In this document: positions 6,603 to 12,350 of the stretch, in pieces
Layout of the letters: each line of letters starts with the position of its first letter
Numbering within the stretch: the first letter of the stretch is position 1
Assembly (NCBI GenBank): GCA_031276435.1
Contig: JAISNB010000190.1
Span: 1-12,350, forward strand
Direction: 5' to 3'
DNA length: 12,350 nt
Origin: Burkholderiaceae bacterium
GTDB taxonomy: Bacteria; Pseudomonadota; Gammaproteobacteria; Burkholderiales; Burkholderiaceae_C
Program-made: the position numbers and the translations under genes
Notes under the pieces: generated by a model
Seen by the model: only the letters and a program-made list of their open reading frames with translations
What the model was told of the DNA's origin: nothing
Database searches by the model: none

Positions 6603-7655
6603 ATGACCAGCCCAGACACCCTGACGCTCACGCGCCCTGATGACTGGCACCTGCATGTGCGCGATGGCGCGCAATTGCCGACGGTGCTGGCGCACAGCGC
6701 CGCCCAGTTTGGGCGCGCCATCATCATGCCCAATTTGCGCCCGCCCGTGACCACGGTGGCGCAGGCGCTGGTCTACAAGGCGCGCATCCAGCAGGCGCTT
6801 GCGCAGGGTAGCGACGGCGGCGCGGCTTTCGAGCCGCTGATGACGCTGTACTTGACCGACAACACGCCCGCCGATGAGGTGGCGCGCGCCCAAGCAGCGG
6901 GGGTGGCCGCTTTCAAGCTCTACCCGGCGGGCGCCACCACCAACAGCGACGCTGGCGTGACCGATATTCGCAAGACCCATGCCGCGCTGGATGCCATGCA
7001 GCGCGCGGGGCTGCCGCTGCTGGTGCACGGCGAGGTGACCGATGCGCAGATCGACTTGTTCGACCGCGAGGCCGTTTTTATCGACCGCGTGCTGATCCCG
7101 CTGCGGCGCGATTTTCCGACGCTCAAAATCGTCCTGGAGCACATCACTACGCAAGAGGCGGTGCAATACGTGCTGGCCGCCGACGCGCGCGTGGGTGCCA
7201 CGTTGACGGCGCATCACCTGCTGTTCAATCGCAATGCCATTTTCATGGGTGGCATTCGCCCGCATTACTACTGCCTGCCCGTGCTCAAGCGCGAGACGCA
7301 CCGGCGCGCGCTGCTGCAAGCGGCGACCAGCGGAAATTCAAAGTTTTTTCTGGGCACCGACAGCGCGCCGCATCCCGCGCGGCTCAAGGAGCACGCCACG
7401 GGCTGCGCTGGCTGCTACACCGCGCATGCCGCGCTGGAGTTGTATGCCACGGCGTTCGAGGCCGCTGGCGCACTCGACAAGCTGCAAGCCTTCGCCAGTT
7501 TCAACGGCGCCGATTTTTACGGCCTGCCGCGCAATACGGGCACCATTACTTTGCGCAGGCAGGCGTGGACTGTGCCCGAGGCCTATCCGTTTGGCGAAGC
7601 GCGTCTGGTTCCCTTGCTGGCGGGCGAGTCCATCTGCTGGAAGGTGCAAGCCTGA
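6603..7655 (+). CDS. pyrC: Dihydroorotase, class II (PyrC)
   Basis: It catalyses reversible cyclisation of N-carbamoyl-aspartate to dihydroorotate, the third step of pyrimidine synthesis, in the cytoplasm. The product is 350 aa from ATG 6603; E. coli PyrC has 348. All binuclear-zinc ligands are visible: H16 and H18 in DDWHLHVRD, K105 (the carbamylated lysine) in FKLYPAG, H142 in VHGE, H180 in LEHITT, and D253 in GTDSAPH; R20 and N44 fit substrate binding. The frame is open to an ATG at 6561, but residues encoded upstream of 6603 (MRAFAATHQWDNGG) do not look like the family. AAGGAG at 6535-6540 is too far from either start, so the start remains somewhat open. Confidence 0.95.
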   Translation: MTSPDTLTLTRPDDWHLHVRDGAQLPTVLAHSAAQFGRAIIMPNLRPPVTTVAQALVYKARIQQALAQGSDGGAAFEPLMTLYLTDNTPADEVARAQAAGVAAFKLYPAGATTNSDAGVTDIRKTHAALDAMQRAGLPLLVHGEVTDAQIDLFDREAVFIDRVLIPLRRDFPTLKIVLEHITTQEAVQYVLAADARVGATLTAHHLLFNRNAIFMGGIRPHYYCLPVLKRETHRRALLQAATSGNSKFFLGTDSAPHPARLKEHATGCAGCYTAHAALELYATAFEAAGALDKLQAFASFNGADFYGLPRNTGTITLRRQAWTVPEAYPFGEARLVPLLAGESICWKVQA

Positions 7656-7748
7656 GCCGCGCGGCCATCAGCGGCGCTTGGCGCGACCGTGTTTTGTGCG
7701 GCACGCGCATCCGGCATCAATGCCGCGCCTTTCGCTACCATGCCAGCC

Positions 7749-9155
7749 ATGGCCAAAGACAAGACGATTTACACCTGTAGCGCGTGCGGCGCTTGCACCC
7801 CGCGCTGGCTGGGGCGTTGCCCGGGTTGCGGGGCCTGGAACACGCTGATTGAAACCGTGGCGGAAGTTGCGCCAGCCGCGGCATCCGGGCGCAACCGCCT
7901 GGGCGCAGCGCACGCGCCTCTGGCGCCAGCGGCGGCTGTGCAGTCGCTGGCCGAGATCGAGGCGCAGGACATGGCGCGCACGCCCACCGGCCAGCCAGAG
8001 CTGGACCGGGTGCTGGGCGGCGGCATTGTCGAAGGCGGCGTGGTGCTCATCGGGGGCGATCCCGGCATCGGCAAATCCACCCTGTTGCTCCAGGCGCTTG
8101 ACACGCTGCCGTTGCAGGCGCTGGCGGGGCGGCGCGCCTTGTACGTCACGGGCGAGGAAAGCGGCGCCCAGGTGGCCTTGCGCGCGCGGCGTTTGGGCAT
8201 TGTGGGCGCGCAAGTGGCGGTGCTGGCGGAAATCCAGCTTGAAAAAATACTGTCGACCCTGGCCGAGCAGCAGCCCGCCGTGGCGGTGATCGACTCCATC
8301 CAGACCCTGTATTCCGACCAGCTCACCAGCGCGCCCGGCAGCGTGGCCCAGGTGCGCGAATGCGCCGCGCACCTGACGCGCTTTGCCAAGGCCAGCGGCA
8401 CGGCGGTGATTCTGGTGGGGCACGTGACCAAGGAAGGCGCGCTGGCTGGCCCGCGCGTGCTGGAGCACATGGTGGACACGGTGCTGTATTTCGAGGGCGA
8501 CGCGCACAGCAGCTTTCGCCTGATTCGCGCCATCAAGAACCGCTTTGGCGCGGTCAACGAGATTGGCGTGTTCGCCATGACCGAAAGGGGCCTGAAGGGC
8601 GTGAGCAACCCCAGCGCCATTTTCCTGAGCCAGCATGCCGAGCCGGTGCCCGGCAGTTGCGTGCTCGTCACGCTGGAAGGCACGCGGCCCATGCTGGTGG
8701 AAATCCAGGCATTGGTCGATGGCGGCGGGCCTAGCCCGCGGCGCCTGTCGGTGGGGCTGGAGCGCGACCGCCTGGCCATGCTGCTGGCCGTGCTGCACCG
8801 GCACGCGGGCGTGGCCTGCGCCGATCAGGACGTGTTCGTCAATGCCGTGGGCGGCGTGCGCATCAGCGAACCGGCAGCCGATCTGGCCGTCATGCTGTCC
8901 ATCACCAGCAGCCTGCGCGGCAAGGCCTTGCCCAAGGGCTTCATCGCTTTTGGCGAGGTGGGACTGGCGGGCGAAGTGCGCCCCGCGCCGCGCGGGCAGG
9001 AGCGGCTGCGCGAGGCGGTCAAACTCGGGTTTTCGGCGGCGGTGGTGCCCCGGGCCAATGCGCCCCGGAAAAAAGACAAGGCTTTCGAGGGCCTGGCCAT
9101 TCACCCCGTCGAGCGCATCGAAGAAGCCATGGCGCTGGCGCGCGCGCTGAATTGA
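7749..9155 (+). CDS. radA: DNA repair / branch-migration protein RadA (Sms)
   Basis: RadA is a RecA-related helicase that processes recombination branches and stalled forks. The product is 468 aa; E. coli RadA has 460. The N-terminal C4 zinc finger uses C10, C13, C24 and C27 (YTCSACG...CPGCGAWN). The ATPase core has Walker A GDPGIGKS (103-110, K109), Walker B VAVIDSIQTL and the RadA-specific KNRFG motif (263-267). The C-terminal Lon-protease-like domain is recognisable (DVFVNAVGGVRISEPAADLA, KGFIAFGEVGLAGEVRP). I chose ATG 7749 because family members start MAKxK about eight residues before the first zinc-finger cysteine; ATG 7740 and 7689 are possible. No Shine-Dalgarno sequence precedes it. 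A 93-nt gap after pyrC contains an inverted repeat (7712-7725). Confidence 0.96.
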   Translation: MAKDKTIYTCSACGACTPRWLGRCPGCGAWNTLIETVAEVAPAAASGRNRLGAAHAPLAPAAAVQSLAEIEAQDMARTPTGQPELDRVLGGGIVEGGVVLIGGDPGIGKSTLLLQALDTLPLQALAGRRALYVTGEESGAQVALRARRLGIVGAQVAVLAEIQLEKILSTLAEQQPAVAVIDSIQTLYSDQLTSAPGSVAQVRECAAHLTRFAKASGTAVILVGHVTKEGALAGPRVLEHMVDTVLYFEGDAHSSFRLIRAIKNRFGAVNEIGVFAMTERGLKGVSNPSAIFLSQHAEPVPGSCVLVTLEGTRPMLVEIQALVDGGGPSPRRLSVGLERDRLAMLLAVLHRHAGVACADQDVFVNAVGGVRISEPAADLAVMLSITSSLRGKALPKGFIAFGEVGLAGEVRPAPRGQERLREAVKLGFSAAVVPRANAPRKKDKAFEGLAIHPVERIEEAMALARALN

Positions 9156-9188
9156 GGCGCGTGCGGGCAGCGAGAGAGAGAAACCGCA

Positions 9189-9593
9189 ATGGCGTGGCGA
9201 ACATTGGCATTCTGGCTGGCCGCCCTGACGCTGGGCGCGCTGGCCTGGCGCCGCAGCCAGTGGCCCGGGGTGCTGGCGCTTGCCAGCGCGCTGGTACTGT
9301 GGCTGCTGCTGAACTACACGCGCATGATGTGGGTGCTCAGGCGCGCCGCGCGCCAACCCATGGGCTGGGTGCCGAGCGCGGTCATGTTCAATGCCCGGCT
9401 GCAAGCGGGCTGGCCGCTCTGGCGCGTGATTGCGTTCACAGGCTCTCTGGGGCAGGCGCTGGAGAGCGCCAACGCCGAGGAAGATGTGTTTTGCTGGAGC
9501 GACGATGGCGGCAGCGCGGTTGCGTGCCACTTTGTGCGCGGACGGCTGGCGCACTGGCGCATGACGCGGCCCGCGCAATTGGGCAAGGCATAA
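9189..9593 (+). CDS. Unrecognised small membrane protein, 134 aa
   Basis: I do not recognise the family. The product begins with two hydrophobic segments, about residues 4-19 (TLAFWLAALTLGALAW) and 26-42 (PGVLALASALVLWLLL), linked by a short basic turn (RRSQ). A basic stretch (RRAARQ) follows, then a ~90-residue soluble domain with FNARLQAGWPLWRVIAFTGSLG, an acidic AEEDVFCWSDDGG and a C-terminal CHFVRGRLAHWRM that looks like beta strands. GAGAGAGA (9173-9180) provides a Shine-Dalgarno-like sequence nine bases before the ATG. Codon choice is G/C-ending like its neighbours. It lies 33 nt after radA and may be co-transcribed. The stop codon TAA is also the beginning of a TAAAAT sequence upstream of ilvE. 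Confidence 0.75.
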   Translation: MAWRTLAFWLAALTLGALAWRRSQWPGVLALASALVLWLLLNYTRMMWVLRRAARQPMGWVPSAVMFNARLQAGWPLWRVIAFTGSLGQALESANAEEDVFCWSDDGGSAVACHFVRGRLAHWRMTRPAQLGKA

Positions 9594-9659
9594 AATCCGC
9601 AGATCGGGCTTGGGCAGCGGCCTTGCGGCGCAAAACCCGGGCGCGCTATTTCCAAGCCC
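9591..9659 (+). promoter_or_regulatory. Possible ilvE promoter -10 and structured 5' leader
   Basis: TAAAAT (9591-9596) overlaps the stop of the preceding gene; no good -35 lies 16-18 nt upstream. Immediately after it, GGGCTTGG (9606-9613) pairs perfectly with CCAAGCCC (9652-9659). Nested inside are AGCG/CGCT (9616-9619 and 9644-9647) and TTGC-GGC-GCAA (9623-9633). A transcript starting near 9603 would begin with this stem. AGGA (9686-9689) lies 27 nt beyond, so the stem leaves the ribosome site free. Confidence 0.35.
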
Positions 9660-9698
9660 CATCGACCGTTTTCTTTCTCCCACCACAGGACAATTTTC

Positions 9699-10637
9699 AT
9701 GAGTTCCGCAGCTTCTTCACTGGATGACCGCGACGGCAAAATCTGGATGGATGGTCATCTGGTGGATTGGCGTGAAGCCAAAATCCACGTGCTCACCCAC
9801 ACCTTGCACTACGGTTGCGGGGTTTTTGAAGGCGTGCGCGCCTACAAGACCGGCGCTGGCACGGCCCTTTTCCGCTTGCAGGAGCACACGGACCGCCTGT
9901 TCAACAGCGCCAGGATTTTGCGCATCGACATGCCGTTCAGCAAGGACGAAATCAACCATGCGCAGCGCGCCGTGGTGCGCGAAAACAGGCTGGACAGCGG
10001 CTACGTGCGCCCGCTGGTGTGGCTGGGATCGGAAAAACTCGGCGTCAGCCCCAAGGGCGCGAAAGTGCACGTGATGGTGGCCGCCTGGCCTTGGGGCGCG
10101 TACCTGGGCGAGGACGGACTGACCCGGGGCATTCGCGTCAAAACCAGCAGCTACACGCGCCACCACGTCAACATCACCATGACGCAGGCCAAGGCCGTGA
10201 GCAATTACACCAACTCCATCTTGGCCAACACCGAGGCCACGCAGGACGGCTACGACGAAGCCCTGCTGCTGGACGCGGCTGGCTTTGTCAGCGAAGGCTC
10301 GGGCGAGAACATCTTCATCGTCAAGGACGGCGTGGTGTACACGCCCGACTTGTCGGCGGGCGCGCTCAACGGCATCACGCGCAACACAGTGCTGCACATT
10401 TGTGACAACCTGGGCATCGAGGTGGTGCAAAAACGCATCACGCGCGACGAGGTCTACATTGCCGATGAGGCGTTCTTCAGCGGCACAGCCGCCGAGATCA
10501 CGCCAATCCGCGAGCTGGACCAGATTGCGATCGGCGCTGGCACGCGCGGCCCCGTGACAGAGAAAATCCAGACACTGTTCTTTGACATCGTCAATGGCCG
10601 GAGCAGCCAGTACGCGCACTGGCTCACCGGGGTTTGA
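9699..10637 (+). CDS. ilvE: Branched-chain amino acid aminotransferase (class IV, PLP)
   Basis: It transfers the amino group between glutamate and the 2-oxo acids of Leu, Ile and Val, the last step of their synthesis and first of their breakdown, in the cytoplasm. The product is 312 aa, normal for IlvE (E. coli about 309). Fold-type IV motifs are present: HTLHYGCGVFEGVRAY near the N-terminus, RPLVWLGSE, the Schiff-base lysine K165 in QAKAVSNYTNS, E199 in SEGSGENIFI, and AEITPIRELD near the C-terminus. The start is supported by AGGA (9686-9689) nine bases upstream. It forms a tight pair with the CHCC zinc-finger gene, which starts after a single base. D-amino-acid aminotransferase is a less likely alternative given the IlvE-specific length and motifs. 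Confidence 0.95.
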   Translation: MSSAASSLDDRDGKIWMDGHLVDWREAKIHVLTHTLHYGCGVFEGVRAYKTGAGTALFRLQEHTDRLFNSARILRIDMPFSKDEINHAQRAVVRENRLDSGYVRPLVWLGSEKLGVSPKGAKVHVMVAAWPWGAYLGEDGLTRGIRVKTSSYTRHHVNITMTQAKAVSNYTNSILANTEATQDGYDEALLLDAAGFVSEGSGENIFIVKDGVVYTPDLSAGALNGITRNTVLHICDNLGIEVVQKRITRDEVYIADEAFFSGTAAEITPIRELDQIAIGAGTRGPVTEKIQTLFFDIVNGRSSQYAHWLTGV

Positions 10638-10638
10638 G

Positions 10639-10845
10639 ATGCAGCAATCCGTCGTTGTTGAACTTGCCGCGTCCGATCTCACGCCCGGCGGCAAGGTGCT
10701 TTGCCCCAATCCCAAAGCTGGCATGACACTGTGGAACGCGCATCCGCGGGTCTATCTGGACTTTGCGCACGGCGCAGCCGTCGCCCAATGCCCGTACTGC
10801 GCGACGGTGTACCGGTTGCAGGGCGGCGGCCAGGCCAGGTCATAA
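10639..10845 (+). CDS. CHCC-type zinc-finger protein, 68 aa
   Basis: This small protein is of the zf-CHCC type, related to the zinc domain of the NDUFS6 complex I accessory subunit. Metal ligands fit C22 (LCPNP), H35 (NAHPRVYLDF), C51 and C54 (CPYCATVYRL). The start ATG follows the ilvE stop by one base (TGA-G-ATG), so translation is very probably coupled and the two genes form an operon. No separate Shine-Dalgarno sequence is needed or seen. Its cellular role is not established; the pairing with ilvE is, as I recall, common in beta-proteobacteria. No terminator hairpin follows the stop. Confidence 0.88.
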   Translation: MQQSVVVELAASDLTPGGKVLCPNPKAGMTLWNAHPRVYLDFAHGAAVAQCPYCATVYRLQGGGQARS

Positions 10846-10905
10846 CCGGCGCGCTTGAACCAGGGCGAGGCGGCGGCGGTGCGCCAATCCGGTTGTTTTC
10901 CAGGC

Positions 10906-10934
10906 TTGCCAGGCGGCGCTTGGCTCGCCATAAT
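10906..10934 (+). promoter_or_regulatory. Sigma-70-like promoter before the O-antigen-ligase gene
   Basis: TTGCCA (10906-10911) and CATAAT (10929-10934) are separated by 17 bases, four and five matches to TTGACA and TATAAT. The predicted start is near 10941, giving a ~160-nt leader to the ATG at 11101. The leader includes a G/C-rich hairpin candidate (CCCCC...CGC-AAAT-GCG..GGGGG, about 10941-10967). Confidence 0.45.
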
Positions 10935-11100
10935 GTGCGCCCCCTCGCAAATGCGGCGGGGGAGGGGGGCAGATCCTTTTGTGCAGACTGTTTTGGGCGC
11001 GCGGCGCGCTTTTGCTGAAGGGCCGGTTTGCGGGCAGCGTGGATTTTTTTCGTGGCGCGGCGCTCCAACGCGGATGGACTGCGCCGCGCCTCAAGGGTAA

Positions 11101-12350
11101 ATGGTGTCGCTGAGCATTTCGCCGCAAGCACTGGCGTGGCGTTATGGCGCCAGTGTGGCCGCTTTTCTGATTCCCGCGCTGGCACTGTGGGTGCCGAGCG
11201 GGTATTCGTGGGGCGCGGCGCTGTTTCTGGCTTTCGCCCTGATGACGGGGCCGCAATGGTGGCGCGGGCCGTTTGACGCCGCTACGAAGCAGTTGCTCGC
11301 CCTGCTGCCCGCGATGGCTGTTTTGTGGGCCATCGACACGGGGCCGCATCCAAGCCTGCAACTTGCGGGGCAGGACATTTCTGCCAAATACCTGCTGGCG
11401 CTGCCGTGCCTGGTCTTTGCCATGGCCGCGCCGCCGCGCCCCATGGCGCTGTGGGCGGGCATTGCCACGGGCGCGGTGGGCAGCGGTGTTCTGGCGCTGC
11501 TGCAAAGCTATTTCTGGGACATGGAGCGCGCCACCGGCTACATCAGCGCGGTGCAGTATGGCGGTTTCAGTCTGGTACTGGGCTTGTTCAGCCTGGCCGC
11601 ACTGGCTGTGCTCTGGCGCTGGCTGAAGCCGGGAATGCGCTGCTGGCTGGCCTTGGGCGGCGCAATGGGCTTGCTGGCGTCGCTCCTGTCGCAAACGCGC
11701 GGCAGTTGGCTGGCGCTTGGCCCGGCACTACTGGTGATTGCGCTCATGCTGTGGCGCGCGGGTCATGGCAGGCGTCTGCTCAAGGTCGTGGGCGTTTTCG
11801 CAGTGCTTTTGCTCATGGCCTGGTCTTTCCAGCATCGCACCATATCCGAGCGGCTGGCGCTGATCGAAGTCGAGGTGTCGGCCTACCGCAATCAGGGCGA
11901 AGCCAACACCTCGATTGGCCAGCGGCTGGAGCATTGGCGGCTGGCACTGCGCATGGGCGCGGATCGGCCACTTCTGGGTTGGGGCCGCGCGTATTCCGCG
12001 GAAAAGCAGCGGCGCGTGGACGCGGGGCTGGCCGACGCGGTGGTGGCGCGCTTTTGGCACGCGCACAACGAATGGCTGGACATGTTCGCGCGGCGCGGAC
12101 TCGTGGGCCTGCTGGTGCTGGCGCTTTATCTGGCCTGGCCGCTGCGGTTTTTCTGGCGGCATCGCAAAACGGCCCTGCCCGCCGCTGGCGTGGCGGTGCA
12201 ACCAGAAGCCATGGCGGCGCAGCAGCGGGCGCTGTGTGTGGCCGGGGTGCTGTTGCCCGTGTGTTATTTCGTGTTCGGCTGGACCGATGTGTACTTTTCG
12301 CACAACAACGGCCACGCGTTCTACATGTTCATGCTCATCTTGCTGGTGGC
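11101..12350 (+). CDS. O-antigen ligase / Wzy_C family membrane protein (3' end outside window)
   Basis: It probably joins or polymerises surface glycan at the periplasmic face of the inner membrane (WaaL, Wzy or a related ligase). The frame is open from ATG 11101 to the window end (416 codons). An in-frame TAA lies directly before the ATG, so the start cannot be further upstream; GTG 11104 is possible. AAGGG (11093-11097) is close to the start. Many hydrophobic helices are followed by the Wzy_C features: TRGSWLAL (199-206), R275 in GQRLEHWRLALRMG, the PLLGWG segment, and a long periplasmic loop ending HAHNEWLDMFARRGLVGL (H320, H322, N323). Hydrophobic segments continue to the edge. The substrate cannot be told; WaaL and Wzy are hard to separate by sequence, and no other LPS gene is in view. 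Confidence 0.85.
   Translation, partial: MVSLSISPQALAWRYGASVAAFLIPALALWVPSGYSWGAALFLAFALMTGPQWWRGPFDAATKQLLALLPAMAVLWAIDTGPHPSLQLAGQDISAKYLLALPCLVFAMAAPPRPMALWAGIATGAVGSGVLALLQSYFWDMERATGYISAVQYGGFSLVLGLFSLAALAVLWRWLKPGMRCWLALGGAMGLLASLLSQTRGSWLALGPALLVIALMLWRAGHGRRLLKVVGVFAVLLLMAWSFQHRTISERLALIEVEVSAYRNQGEANTSIGQRLEHWRLALRMGADRPLLGWGRAYSAEKQRRVDAGLADAVVARFWHAHNEWLDMFARRGLVGLLVLALYLAWPLRFFWRHRKTALPAAGVAVQPEAMAAQQRALCVAGVLLPVCYFVFGWTDVYFSHNNGHAFYMFMLILLV

Noticed and set aside
7668..9686. 672-aa open frame on the minus strand opposite radA
   Set aside because: It is antisense to a full-length radA with all motifs, is rich in His, Arg, Ala and Gln, and has no domain pattern. Long antisense frames are expected in GC-rich genes with strong third-position bias.
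9717..10724. 335-aa minus-strand open frame opposite ilvE
   Set aside because: It is a mirror of ilvE codon bias with no recognisable domain, and it crosses the ilvE/zinc-finger junction.
11101..12350. Start of an LPS/O-antigen biosynthesis island
   Set aside because: Only one Wzy_C-type gene is visible and it is cut by the window edge. There are no glycosyltransferase or sugar-nucleotide genes in view, so a cluster cannot be claimed.

Overview
The window looks like a chromosomal segment of a beta-proteobacterium in the order Burkholderiales, most likely family Comamonadaceae (Acidovorax/Comamonas-like). The reasons are high GC with strong G/C third-position bias, an IPTL-CTERM-type surface protein, a GltIJKL acidic amino-acid transporter, and the ilvE / small CHCC zinc-finger pair leading into an O-antigen-ligase-type gene. 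This assignment is inferred from gene content and style; no search was run. I see no integrase, transposase, tRNA, rRNA or CRISPR array.

Layout. Positions 1-1650 hold a secreted or surface-anchored protein with a signal peptide, an unclassified beta-rich N-terminal region, two DUF11-like repeats and a C-terminal sorting segment. Its reading frame begins with a run of ten C residues, which makes it a candidate phase-variable locus. Positions 1651-2248 carry no gene but are dense in repeats: a REP/MITE-like palindrome, a 41-bp tandem repeat, and a ~140-160 bp module present twice, each copy carrying a terminator hairpin. On the minus strand follows a YciA-type acyl-CoA thioesterase (2249-2710). 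A 259-bp intergenic region then separates it from the divergent gltIJKL operon (2970-6173), which encodes a periplasmic binding protein, two permeases and an ATPase. The leader of gltI has a candidate sigma-54 promoter and competing hairpins.

The second half is mostly housekeeping on the plus strand: a small YqaE/Pmp3-like membrane protein (6335-6535), dihydroorotase pyrC (6603-7655), DNA-repair protein radA (7749-9155), an unrecognised 134-aa membrane protein (9189-9593), branched-chain aminotransferase ilvE (9699-10637) behind a leader that can fold, and a 68-aa CHCC zinc-finger protein starting 1 nt after ilvE. A promoter-like sequence and a 166-nt leader precede a Wzy_C/O-antigen-ligase family gene (11101 to beyond 12350) that is cut by the window edge.

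How the genes work together: the four glt genes form one transporter for glutamate/aspartate-type solutes. The rest are independent functions in pyrimidine synthesis, recombination, branched-chain amino acid metabolism and cell-surface glycan assembly. I see no clear undescribed multi-gene system. The best leads are regulatory: the C10 tract at the surface-protein start, the gltI upstream region, the ilvE leader, and the composite repeat cluster.
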